A DNA stretch of 64,000 bases from a bacterium (GTDB taxonomy: Bacteria; Bacteroidota; Ignavibacteria; SZUA-365): assembly GCA_020444325.1 (NCBI GenBank), contig JAHLLD010000011.1, positions 62,001 through 126,000 of the forward strand. Direction: 5' to 3'. The translations under genes and the position numbers were made by a program. A model generated the notes under the pieces. That model was not told the DNA's origin, made no database searches, and saw only the letters and a list, made by a program, of their open reading frames with translations. This document shows positions 8,396 through 17,147 of this stretch, in pieces (position 1 is the first letter of the stretch; each line of letters starts with the position of its first letter).

Positions 8396-10768
8396 TCAGT
8401 TTTGAAGGACAATGCGCATGCTCTGGACGCCTTCGGCGGATGAAAGTCGCACGAAATATGTCCCTGACGGCAAGGCGCCGGCATTGAATTGCACGTTATG
8501 GGAACCGGCTGTACGGTATTCGTCAACCGCAGTGATGATCTCCCTCCCGAGAGCATCGTATACACGGATCGAGACATGCATTGATTCTTGCAGAGCAAAT
8601 CGAATATTTGCTGTGCTTCCACCTGTGAACGATCCCGTCCCGAATGGGTTGGGATATGGAGCGTGAAGCAGACAGTTCGATTGAACCTCTGCACTGCGCT
8701 TGGGACTCCCTTCGCACAGATACGGGACACCTGTCTGATCATTGAATGTGTAACCAGCCAATTGAATATCAGTCACCGTATAGCACCAGTTGAGATTCAG
8801 GTCCTTCTTCGTGCTGGCAGTTTCAATCGTTACCTGCCCCGAAGCGTCCGTGAATCCGGAAACCACCCCAGTTGTCGGCCCGGAATATGAGACGAAAACC
8901 TCAGCACCTGCGACTGCTGCGGAATTGCCCTCAATCGTCAGGAGGGACTGTCCGGCAGTTCTGTTTCCTGGCAGCACCACACGCGAAAGAAGCTGGTTTA
9001 CCACGAAGATGTCCATTCCACCGGTTGAACTGACATTGATCGATGCAGTCGCTTGATCAATTCCGGAATCGTCATCCGTTACAGTGAGTGTAGCTGTGTA
9101 AGTACCTCCATTCTGATACGTGTGGGAAATCAGCATGCCGCTGCCTGTCGATCCGTCACCAAAATCCCAATCGTAGGCCACGATACTCCCGTCCGGATCG
9201 TCCGAGGTCGAAGCATCAAAGCTCACTTGCAGCGGAGCGTCTCCGCTGCTGGGTGTGGCTGTGAAACTTGCGACTGGGGGTGTATTGCTCCCAATTGGTT
9301 GTGAAGGGTCGTATGAATACCACTCATATCCGTAGGTTGGCTCATAGGCAAAGAACAGAATCTTTCCATTTACTTCGGTGATATAGAGCGGATTCGAACT
9401 GCCTGCGGGATTGATATCGAATAGTTTAGTAGTCCCTGCTGAGGTACCATCACTGCTCCAGAGTTCGTATCCGTTCCCATCATCTGCAGCGAAGTAAACA
9501 ATACCGTTGTAGGAAGTCATGACCAGCATGTAGTCCTCATCCGAACAACGATACTCGTAGTTCGCAAACGTTGTGAACCGGGGATTTGAACTTCCATACG
9601 CATTGATATCCTTCAGCATATTCGTACCACCTGGTGTACCGTCGCTGATCCACAACTCTCTGCCGTTTGTGCCATCGTCCGCGCTGAAGAACAGCAGGTC
9701 TCCGCCCGCAGTGTTCACTGTCGTGAGCCACAGCGGTTCGGAATTTCCGTTCGGATTAATATCCTTCACCAGCACCGTCCCGTTGGCGGTGCCATCGGAC
9801 TTCCACAACTCAAATCCTGCGTCATCATCGTAGGCGGCGAAATACAGTTCCCCATTCAATTCCGCGAACATGCAGGGCCAGGAACTGCCAGAACCAGGGT
9901 TGATATCCTTTACCATCACCGTCCCTGCTGCAGTTCCATCGCTCATCCATAGCTCATCACCGGCAACGCCGTCTGCGAACCGACCGTAGTAAGTTCCATT
10001 GGAGGCGAATGGCCGCCAGTAATGACTGCTTGCGTAAGGATCGGGCAGCGGATATGGTTCGACGGAACAGTATCCGGTACCGGGACATATGTCCTTCAAT
10101 TCGACCGTACCACTTGAAGTCCCATCTGATTTCCAGAGATCAAACATGTAGATGAAAAGATCGTTTCCCATAGGAGTCAAATCAATGATCCCGTTGGGGA
10201 CCGAAGCAACGACAGAGGTACCGTTCGTCGTTCCATCCGTTGTCATCAGATTGATCACAGGCGTGGTAAACTGTTTCTTGTTGTACCCATGAATGAAGTA
10301 CACAGCACCATTGAACGACTCGAAGTCCCACTCGTTGGTAGATGCAGACATACGTTTGCCAAGGTCTGTAAGCCTGAATGTTCCTGCCGCTGTTCCATCG
10401 CTTCGCCATGGATCGTCCCAGTTGTTGGGATCTGGATCAGCTCCGGTGAAGTACACGAGATCACCAATGGCCCTGACTTCGCCGACGACCTGCGCCGATG
10501 CATATCGGGTCGTTCCGGAAGGCGTACCATCAGTCCTCCACAGATTTCCGATACGAACAGTGGAATTCGTGGGATGGATTTCCGATCCGATGCCATCATA
10601 CATTTTGAAATACATGTATCCGTTTGCCACATCACGTGACATCCAGCCTCTGAAGATATTGTCGTTTCCGGGATCGATGGGTCCAAGCATGGCGGGATTT
10701 TGCTGTCCATATGCGAACGATACAGACAACAACACAATCGCTATCAGCATCATCGAAGTTTGCTTCAT
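8396..10768 (-). CDS. T9SS-exported ELWxSDGT-repeat protein with PKD domain
   Basis: 790 residues from the ATG at 10768 (AGGAGG upstream). Signal peptide ends near FAYGQQ. At least eight copies of a repeat with the core (E/D/N)LW.SDGT..GT run over about residues 50-440, for example [24 protein letters not shown] and [12 protein letters not shown]; such repeats form a beta-propeller-like surface module. A PKD domain follows (about 500-585; [32 protein letters not shown]). The C-terminal ~85 residues are a T9SS sorting domain ([21 protein letters not shown]). Extracellular; probably adhesive or polymer-binding, by family. An intrinsic terminator follows. Confidence 0.85.
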   Translation of the reverse strand: MKQTSMMLIAIVLLSVSFAYGQQNPAMLGPIDPGNDNIFRGWMSRDVANGYMYFKMYDGIGSEIHPTNSTVRIGNLWRTDGTPSGTTRYASAQVVGEVRAIGDLVYFTGADPDPNNWDDPWRSDGTAAGTFRLTDLGKRMSASTNEWDFESFNGAVYFIHGYNKKQFTTPVINLMTTDGTTNGTSVVASVPNGIIDLTPMGNDLFIYMFDLWKSDGTSSGTVELKDICPGTGYCSVEPYPLPDPYASSHYWRPFASNGTYYGRFADGVAGDELWMSDGTAAGTVMVKDINPGSGSSWPCMFAELNGELYFAAYDDDAGFELWKSDGTANGTVLVKDINPNGNSEPLWLTTVNTAGGDLLFFSADDGTNGRELWISDGTPGGTNMLKDINAYGSSNPRFTTFANYEYRCSDEDYMLVMTSYNGIVYFAADDGNGYELWSSDGTSAGTTKLFDINPAGSSNPLYITEVNGKILFFAYEPTYGYEWYSYDPSQPIGSNTPPVASFTATPSSGDAPLQVSFDASTSDDPDGSIVAYDWDFGDGSTGSGMLISHTYQNGGTYTATLTVTDDDSGIDQATASINVSSTGGMDIFVVNQLLSRVVLPGNRTAGQSLLTIEGNSAAVAGAEVFVSYSGPTTGVVSGFTDASGQVTIETASTKKDLNLNWCYTVTDIQLAGYTFNDQTGVPYLCEGSPKRSAEVQSNCLLHAPYPNPFGTGSFTGGSTANIRFALQESMHVSIRVYDALGREIITAVDEYRTAGSHNVQFNAGALPSGTYFVRLSSAEGVQSMRIVLQN

Positions 10769-11201
10769 GACGCCTCCTGCTACAGATGGATAAAAATTCG
10801 GAAATGTATATGATTGCTTCCGGTTTGAGGGAAGCAGTGGATGCTGTTGACAGGAGTTCGCAAAAGACGCGCAATCAATCCGTGCCACGAATTAATTTGA
10901 TAGGTGGATTTTCCTTGTCGTGGGACAACGCAATACGCGTCGACACAGGCAGGCGAATACACAAACAGTGCTTCGCCACCGGTTCATCGACCATCCACGA
11001 AAAGGATGCGATTACGGGTGGGATGATGAGACTATAACAAATAAACAAACGGAATAGCAGATTTCAATAGGTGGTACTACCTATTTTACTGATGGTGCAA
11101 TGCCAACAGTTGAGATTCGTGCAACTACGCGATTAGATTACGTAGCATTTGTCCACTACCTGACTCATAGAGCGATTCAGTTAGGGAACAGCCGAATTCA
11201 C
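10769..11201. other. Gap upstream of the ELWxSDGT gene
   Basis: About 430 bases without a credible gene: the short open frames have no ribosome site or recognisable motif. It must hold the promoter of the gene starting at 10768. A near-perfect 20-bp palindrome lies at 11066-11085. No other structure seen. Confidence 0.5.
11066..11085. promoter_or_regulatory. 20-bp near-perfect palindrome
   Basis: AATAGGTGGTACTACCTATT, self-complementary except at the inner pair. Possible operator or hairpin; it lies about 300 bases upstream of the ELWxSDGT gene and just past the 3' end of the monooxygenase remnant. No direct evidence of use. Confidence 0.3.
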
Positions 11202-11380
11202 CTACCGCAGCGAGTGCAGTACACTGAAAACATCCACCTCGGGAGCACCGATGACCTTATACGACGACGCGATTGTTGCGGCGAGCTCAGAATTGCGGAA
11301 CGCCTGCATGGATTCTTCACTGTCCCACACATACACACCTCCGAATTTCTTCCCTTCGGCGCAGCGTAAAAGGCGGTTAC
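11202..11380 (-). pseudogene. 5'-truncated YdhR/ABM-like monooxygenase fragment
   Basis: A minus-strand frame ending at TAG (11204-11202) encodes KKFGGVYVWDSEESMQAF, then RNSELAATIASSYKV, then GAPEVDVFSVLHSLR. This matches the second half of small dimeric alpha-beta-barrel monooxygenase-like proteins of the YdhR type (GGvYlWesreaaeaf, then a short helix, then a final strand). No start codon precedes it in frame before the stop of the PNPF-domain gene at 11448, so the first half (about 45 residues) is missing. The part left shows no frameshift or stop. Confidence 0.5.
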
Positions 11381-11447
11381 CGTGATGACAGACAACATCA
11401 CGGCATGTGTGCGGAGGACCGAACCGGTAGCCGGGAGACAGGATGAC

Positions 11448-13028
11448 TCAGCGCAGCAAGAGGAGCTTTTCTGTACGCACATCTTCACCTGCGGCCAGGC
11501 GAACGAAATACAATCCCGCGGGAACGCTTGTAAGCTGCACAGAGCGGGTATACTTGCCACTGGATAGGTACTCGCCGTCCAGGACCGTATGCACAATTCT
11601 CCCCAGTGCATCGGTCACGACGAGATGCACGGAGCCTGTTCGGCCAAGGGTGAGATTAATGTATGCGGTGTTCCTCACGGGATTGGGCTGGACGCTCAAT
11701 GCGCAGGTCTGAGGCAGCGTCGAGTTTGAGTGTACAGCCAGCGGCATGACGGGATCAATCTGCACGTAGCCATCACAGGCCTCTCTGTTGTATGGCGTTT
11801 CCTCCGACCCTGCTTCAAGGTGGAATTGAATGTACTGCGGGGTTTGAGTGGTGTTCATATTCCGCAGACGAAGTCCCCAGGTACATGTGGTATCCCTGCC
11901 CGGAAGCAGCATACCGAAAAAGCGTGGATTTCCATTGTTCGGGTAATCCGAATCGAGTTCAAGGAGGTGCTCACCACTGACATCATCCCAGCGAATCCTG
12001 GTCTCAATATTGTACAGCGGTACGCTGCCAAGATTCATGAACTTCGCGGAGAAGACAAATCGATCAGGATGATACGTACCTGTTGTGGAGTCGTATTGCA
12101 GCACAGGGGTATCGGTGTGAAAGTCGCAGGCAAGTGTGGCTTCAAGTCCCACAATCGGCAGCCAGTCTTCGCAGGGAATGGGATTGCCTTCATCATCAAA
12201 CGCTATGACCTGGATTTTTGGCTGTCTGCGCTTGGCACGCCCGTCGACATTAATCGTCCAGGTCCAGGTGTGTTCCTCCCCCATATCCAGTTCCAGATTC
12301 GGATTGAAAGTCGTCGGATTAGGCGAGGACGTACTCAAACTCAATCCCTCACTCATTGGGAAATAGAGTGTCACCTGCTTAATTCTCCCCACCTGGTTGC
12401 TGATGTTGCGTATGGTGTACTTCACGGTGAAGGGATTTGGTTCGACATCCGTCCCTTCCCGGTTCAAACCGAGCGAATCTGGAAGCTCGAGGTCGCAGGC
12501 GAAATATGGCTGCAGGCCCGGGACACTGAACTGCCCGACCGCGTCCACGGAATCAAGAAGCACACCGTTCGAATCTCTTCCCACAACGACGTACCGTACC
12601 CGAGGAACCTTCTCGACTCGATGACGCTCGGTCCACCTACACGTCCACCGGACATCCTGTATCGAGTCACCGGACTTCCACGGATGTAGCGTCGAGGGTG
12701 AAAAATTCAGTACAGGAGATTGTCCCGGGGGATCGAATTCCATTCCGGGCGCAAGTTCTATTCGGCCTATGACATCGTAGGCCGGGTTGCTTCCCCGGTT
12801 CACACATTCCACCCTGCAGACAAACGGATTGGGATAGTAGTCGTTTGTCTCCCTGTCGAAGCCCAGCGAATCCGGCACAACGCAGCGCGGCGAGAGTGAG
12901 GGACCCGATGTTGCCTGCGCCCATCCCGCAGACAGTGGCAACAGCAGGACTAAACTCAGAAACGTAACAGTTCTCACGATCAGTTTGCTGTGAAAGCTCT
13001 GCATTGCCATGCGAATCAGATAACGCAT
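11448..13028 (-). CDS. T9SS-exported protein with three PNPF-type domains
   Basis: 526 residues from ATG 13028; an ATG six bases earlier (13034) is too close to the GGCGGG ribosome site. Signal peptide ends near AGWAQA. Three successive beta domains start with the same layout: CvvPDSLGFDRE..YYPNPF, CDLELPDSLGLNREG..EPNPF and CDFHTDTPVLQYD..TYHPDRF, each followed by a strand ending in N.GS or NxS. The same module occurs once in each of the vWA proteins at 2521 and 5405. A T9SS sorting domain closes the protein (VQPNPVRN, DALGRIVHT, AGLYFVRL, LLLLR). There is no vWA domain. It follows the PorV-like gene at 13133-14212 on the same strand. Binding or structural surface role inferred only. Confidence 0.8.
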   Translation of the reverse strand: MRYLIRMAMQSFHSKLIVRTVTFLSLVLLLPLSAGWAQATSGPSLSPRCVVPDSLGFDRETNDYYPNPFVCRVECVNRGSNPAYDVIGRIELAPGMEFDPPGQSPVLNFSPSTLHPWKSGDSIQDVRWTCRWTERHRVEKVPRVRYVVVGRDSNGVLLDSVDAVGQFSVPGLQPYFACDLELPDSLGLNREGTDVEPNPFTVKYTIRNISNQVGRIKQVTLYFPMSEGLSLSTSSPNPTTFNPNLELDMGEEHTWTWTINVDGRAKRRQPKIQVIAFDDEGNPIPCEDWLPIVGLEATLACDFHTDTPVLQYDSTTGTYHPDRFVFSAKFMNLGSVPLYNIETRIRWDDVSGEHLLELDSDYPNNGNPRFFGMLLPGRDTTCTWGLRLRNMNTTQTPQYIQFHLEAGSEETPYNREACDGYVQIDPVMPLAVHSNSTLPQTCALSVQPNPVRNTAYINLTLGRTGSVHLVVTDALGRIVHTVLDGEYLSSGKYTRSVQLTSVPAGLYFVRLAAGEDVRTEKLLLLR

Positions 13029-13132
13029 ACTCATCCCGCCTTTTGTTGTGGACTCCCATATACAACACATGAAGTGAGGAGTGGTTACGCTGCAATCAAT
13101 GCGGAAGGCATTGCACGACCTGGCGAACTATC

Positions 13133-14212
13133 TCACGGTGTAAAATGCACACTCATTGACGCTGCGTTGGTTGGATACTCCCGGGCAATGAAGTTGTTCG
13201 TAACATCGGTTTCTCCGAGGTGTTGCCAGAAGGTGTAGCTGATGGAAAGAATCAATTCTTCCTGCATCCCTGACCACTTACCGACAGGCAGATCCGCAAG
13301 GAGTCCGGTTCGAAGCACCGGGTACCAGGGAAGAGTCACCTTCCCATCATCGATCTCGTCCTCGTAGTTGAACAGAAGTGTAAACATGTCGAGTATCGAC
13401 GCACCGGCTGTGATACCAGGATAGATACTGCTTGAATACATGAAACGTGTCGGTTCCTCGATGTATGTGGCTCCAGCGCCAAACAGCAGTCTGGGTTTGA
13501 GATCCGACGAGCCGGACACATGAAGGGGCAGCTGCCACAGCGCGCCCAGACGGAGGTGTCGTACTTTCCGCTCGGTGTACACTGCAACGTCCTCCAGCGG
13601 AAGCTCAAAATCTGTATCGAGAAGATTCGCGGCCTGCACTCCTGCGCGCAGAACATCCCCCTCTACAATCGCGTCTTCTGTGGAAATGCGAAGCGACAAT
13701 CCGAGATCATACGTGGGATACACGGTACCATCCGACACGCTTATAATGTTGTTCCCTTCGTCCCTGCGTACGATTCCTTCCGTGCTGTATGCATACCGGC
13801 GCCCCTCCACACCGACCTCCAACCACTCTGCCAGCCGATACCCGGCGTGCAGACGCAGGAGGGCGTAGTCGATGCTCGCACCAACGTCTGCGAGATCGAA
13901 CGTCGACCAGGTGAGTCCGACACCGAGTTTACCAGGGAGTACGGCCGCTGCGGCGGCGAGATCGGCAGCATCAGCATCCATATATGTAGGAAGCGTCTGG
14001 CCCAATCCGGCGGAAATGCCGTAGCCGCGCAACGCGGCGGCAGCAGAGGAATTGACAAACAGCGCCGATGTGCCTTCCGCGGCTGCGACGGCGGATTGTC
14101 CCCACGCGACATTTCTCGCATCGCGAAGATGGCTAAATTGCACGCCGTACTGTGCAACAGCGGTGTCAAGTACGGTGATACTCAGTACAGCAATGAAAAG
14201 AACCCAACGCAT
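13133..14212 (-). CDS. PorV/PorQ-like outer-membrane barrel protein
   Basis: 359 residues; ATG preceded by GGAGG. Signal peptide to AVAQYG. The mature N-terminus has the family pattern of PorV/PorQ/UPF0164 proteins: a RDARNVAWGQSAVAA stretch, then GTSALFVNSSAAA (compare gMGgAyvAladdaSAlywNPAgLa). The rest alternates hydrophobic beta strands with polar turns, as in a barrel of about 14 strands. In T9SS, PorV shuttles cargo to the attachment complex and PorQ is part of it; which role, if either, this protein plays cannot be told. It sits between an unknown secreted protein (14232-16004) and a T9SS cargo gene (11448-13028), probably in one transcription unit. Paralog at 19454-20569. Confidence 0.65.
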   Translation of the reverse strand: MRWVLFIAVLSITVLDTAVAQYGVQFSHLRDARNVAWGQSAVAAAEGTSALFVNSSAAAALRGYGISAGLGQTLPTYMDADAADLAAAAAVLPGKLGVGLTWSTFDLADVGASIDYALLRLHAGYRLAEWLEVGVEGRRYAYSTEGIVRRDEGNNIISVSDGTVYPTYDLGLSLRISTEDAIVEGDVLRAGVQAANLLDTDFELPLEDVAVYTERKVRHLRLGALWQLPLHVSGSSDLKPRLLFGAGATYIEEPTRFMYSSSIYPGITAGASILDMFTLLFNYEDEIDDGKVTLPWYPVLRTGLLADLPVGKWSGMQEELILSISYTFWQHLGETDVTNNFIAREYPTNAASMSVHFTP

Positions 14213-14231
14213 GCAGCCTCCAGCTTCCTGA

Positions 14232-16004
14232 TTAACGAATCCATGTACGAATTGTCCTGGTGTTTTTCCACTCCCCGTCTTCCCGATCGAACAGCATCAT
14301 CCGGTACACATCCCTGTACAGCTCCACCTCCACTACCGCCTGACTGCGGTCAGGGTGCACAGCAATGCGACAAACGGTTGGATAGCCCGCACGCACGTGG
14401 AAGCGGGAATACCGATCACTCCTGATTGCAAACCATTGCTCGATCCACCGCAGCTTGGCTATCGCGATATCGGAGAACGCAGATAGAGTAGCACCACACA
14501 CCCAGTGTTGCCATGCATCAATGGCGTGGTGAAATGCTTTGTCGAGGTAAATGGTCTGCTTCCCAGGGACCTCAATCGGCGGCGTCCTGTACGCAGGGAG
14601 AAACCGCAGCACGCGGTCTGCCTCTTTCGAGACAGGGTTTTCGAGTATGCGATCCCAGTCACGCTCGCATTCCAGAACGGAGTACGCCAGACTATCCGGC
14701 AGAATGATATGCGGTTTCTGCAGGTCGAATGTAGTGAGCACAGCTTCGAGCAGCTCTCCTGCCTCCTGTCCGGCAGTTGCCGACTCAAACCTCTCACGCG
14801 TCGTTCGGGCGGAAGCGTATCGCAGCAGTTTCTCCATCTGCCTGTAGGCCTCCGTACTGTCGCCGGAGTTTAAGCTCTCCGTGATAGCGCAGAGTGTATC
14901 GATGTATGGGTGCGTATGCGCGTAATACGTCGAATCCCAGAAACTCCACCGCGGGTATACAGGGCGTCCACGAATCCCGAACGCAGGCCCGTTGCCTTCA
15001 AATGCCAGCTCAATCGTTTCACGCAGACGCTGCTTCCACAGATCGACGGGAATATGCGTACCGAAGCCGAAGTCATCGTATTCATCGACTACGCATCCAT
15101 CAACAACCGGATACATGCAGCCTGTGGTGGAGAGCCAGACTATCGAAGGTGCAAGGCTTATCGGAAGAACATTACGGTATTCCTTGCTGCTGTGGTCGAC
15201 AACAACACCCAGAAAATCGAGGAAGACAACATACTCCCGTCCTTCCTGAACCCAGTTATTGAGGTTCCCCGAAGGCTCCATCCCGTACCCATGTCCCAGG
15301 CGATGCCAGCTTTCTCTGTACTCGAATTCCAGGCAGCTTGCAGGCTCTGCCTCGTGCTTAAACGAGACTGAGGAACTTCCTGTACAATCCGGCACATACT
15401 CTCCCTTGATCACGTCAAGGATTTCTGCCGTGGCTATCGTAGAACTCTTATCCACAATGGCGGTGCTATCGATTTCATAGCGCACGTCGTTCACTCGTAC
15501 GTGGGCAATGATTGGACTACCGAGCAGTAATCCAGCAGGAACATCATCATCCATACGCTGTCTCACTGCATTGAAAACAGCCTCATCCAGAACGCTGAAT
15601 TCAATCCCCGGTCTGGCGGAACGCCATTGGAGGTAATACAGCGGATCTTCGTTCTGCATGATGTATGTCGCGTGCATGAGCCGCCGCAATGAATCCGCAT
15701 CGAATGTGGGACGCGCGATAATTTGTTCCATCTGCCATCGAGGGATGCCCATTCCCAGCAGCTGCTCGATCTCCCGGTAGCTGTCTTTCGCCTCTGTGGA
15801 AAAATCTGGTGGCACTGCTGCCCTGTCCGCAATTCGGGGGATCCTGAAGATCAAGGGAGGTGATGGGGCAGACTGACCTGCGGAATGAAGGAGGAGCTTC
15901 CCCGCGGGGTCCTTCCTTCCAGCGTGGGGATTCGCGATCGAATCCTGCTGTGCCTTGCAGGTCACAGCGAGCAAAAAGATCAGGATAGCCGTACGGAAAA
16001 TCAT
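14232..16004 (-). CDS. Secreted protein of unknown function, possible NTR/TIMP-like domain
   Basis: 590 residues from ATG 16004 (GGAGG eight bases upstream); the frame opens earlier without a ribosome site. Signal peptide to TCKAQQ. No T9SS sorting domain. Residues of about 165-280 contain TIATAEILDVIKGE, then several cysteines and GREYVVFLDF, a pattern seen in secreted NTR/TIMP-like beta domains (a..Vl.v.KG....G..Ylvfl); this is a weak inference. The C-terminal ~80 residues look like an NTF2/SnoaL-type strand set (WFAIRSDRYSRF, VVEVELYRD). It is first in a run with the PorV-like barrel and the PNPF cargo protein, so a periplasmic or surface partner role is possible. Otherwise unrecognised. 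Confidence 0.65.
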   Translation of the reverse strand: MIFRTAILIFLLAVTCKAQQDSIANPHAGRKDPAGKLLLHSAGQSAPSPPLIFRIPRIADRAAVPPDFSTEAKDSYREIEQLLGMGIPRWQMEQIIARPTFDADSLRRLMHATYIMQNEDPLYYLQWRSARPGIEFSVLDEAVFNAVRQRMDDDVPAGLLLGSPIIAHVRVNDVRYEIDSTAIVDKSSTIATAEILDVIKGEYVPDCTGSSSVSFKHEAEPASCLEFEYRESWHRLGHGYGMEPSGNLNNWVQEGREYVVFLDFLGVVVDHSSKEYRNVLPISLAPSIVWLSTTGCMYPVVDGCVVDEYDDFGFGTHIPVDLWKQRLRETIELAFEGNGPAFGIRGRPVYPRWSFWDSTYYAHTHPYIDTLCAITESLNSGDSTEAYRQMEKLLRYASARTTRERFESATAGQEAGELLEAVLTTFDLQKPHIILPDSLAYSVLECERDWDRILENPVSKEADRVLRFLPAYRTPPIEVPGKQTIYLDKAFHHAIDAWQHWVCGATLSAFSDIAIAKLRWIEQWFAIRSDRYSRFHVRAGYPTVCRIAVHPDRSQAVVEVELYRDVYRMMLFDREDGEWKNTRTIRTWIR

Positions 16005-16310
16005 GCGGTGTCCCTCCGGGAGATCGTCAACCTGAAAGTAATCGGGTTGGGGTGGCCACTGCCCCGCCCACACAATACGAACTCCCGTGTTCAGGAGCAA
16101 CAGATCGTTTTCCCCTATCCCAAATTTTGTGATCGCCGCTGTGGGACGTATATTTGTAGATCATGAAGTGACAATCCCCCCATATCCTCATTCCTCGAAG
16201 CAGTGTTTCGCTGCTCCCTCTCCCCTGTTGCTGACAGCGCTGTGAAGTGTTCTGTCGGCCTGTCCACCTTACGAAGCATTTCATGTATTTCAGGATTATC
16301 AAGGATTGTC
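16005..16310. other. Divergent intergenic region
   Basis: 306 bases between the secreted protein (minus) and the methyltransferase (plus). It should hold promoters for both. No convincing repeat, RNA gene or small gene seen. Confidence 0.5.
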
Positions 16311-17144
16311 ATGTATACCACACTGTATCAATTCACACAGCGTCCCGTGCCCTTCTCGCGCAGTACCGCGCGAGAGTTGTGGACGCGTCCCCATATTGCG
16401 CGTCAGATGCTGACGTATCACCTGAATCCGGAGACGGAACTCGCATCCCGCAGTGCAGGCATCATCGATGGTATTGTTACATCGCTTGATGACAGATTTT
16501 CACTCAATGGGAAGCGGGTCTGTGATCTGGGGTGCGGACCGGGACTGTACACTTCCCGCTTCGCCGCACTCGGTGCGGAGGTTACGGGGGTGGATTTCTC
16601 CCGGAACTCGCTCGAATACGCGGAGAAAGAAGCCGGCCGCAACGGACAAGAGATTACATATATCCATGCGGACTATGTGGAAGATGCGCTGCCGGGAGAT
16701 TTCGACCTCGTCACCTTCATATACTATGACTATGGCGTGCTCTCCCCCGAACATCGTCGCCACCTGCTCACGAAAATTCATTCCATGCTGCGTCCAGGAG
16801 GCTATCTCGCGCTGGATGCCCTGGGAATGGGAAGCTTTTCCGCGAAGCGGGAAACGACAGCGATCGAACACAGGCTCATGAACGGATTCTGGTCTGAGAA
16901 AGATTACATCGGACTGCAGCGCACGCTGCTCTATTCCGACGATGCCGTGTCACTCGACCACTACGTGATCATCGAGCCAGGAGAGCACTGGGAAATCTAT
17001 AACTGGCTGCAGCACTTCACCCCTGATCACCTTGCTGACGAACTCGAGCAGGCTGGATTCAGCATTGAAGCGGTCAACGCTTCCCTTGCAGGTGATGCGC
17101 TCACCGACACCTCCGAAACCATTGCTGTCATCGCGAGGAAATAA
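16311..17144 (+). CDS. Class I SAM-dependent methyltransferase
   Basis: 277 residues from ATG 16311 (AAGGA upstream); the longer frame from 16203 lacks a ribosome site. The SAM-binding core is clear: VCDLGCGPGLYTS (motif I, about residues 68-80), VTGVDFS (motif II), FDLVTFIYYDYGVLSP (post-motif II region) and LRPGGYLALDALGMG (motif III). The N-terminus (SRSTARELWTRPHIARQML) is typical of small-molecule methyltransferases of this group. Substrate unknown. The ABC-F gene starts three bases after its stop, so the two are surely co-transcribed. No membrane segment; cytoplasmic. Confidence 0.85.
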   Translation: MYTTLYQFTQRPVPFSRSTARELWTRPHIARQMLTYHLNPETELASRSAGIIDGIVTSLDDRFSLNGKRVCDLGCGPGLYTSRFAALGAEVTGVDFSRNSLEYAEKEAGRNGQEITYIHADYVEDALPGDFDLVTFIYYDYGVLSPEHRRHLLTKIHSMLRPGGYLALDALGMGSFSAKRETTAIEHRLMNGFWSEKDYIGLQRTLLYSDDAVSLDHYVIIEPGEHWEIYNWLQHFTPDHLADELEQAGFSIEAVNASLAGDALTDTSETIAVIARK

Positions 17145-17147
17145 ACC

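Noticed and set aside
8240-8396. Orphan tail as the frameshifted end of the ELWxSDGT gene
   Set aside because: That gene already ends with a complete sorting domain and its own terminator before the tail.
8251-8742. 163-codon open frame on the minus strand near the orphan tail
   Set aside because: Overlaps the sorting domain of the ELWxSDGT gene in another frame; Cys-rich nonsense composition. The true remnant is in a different frame.
11202-11300. Frameshift inside the YdhR-like fragment
   Set aside because: A first reading suggested one, but re-reading the bases near 11270 gave an uninterrupted frame; only the 5' half is missing.
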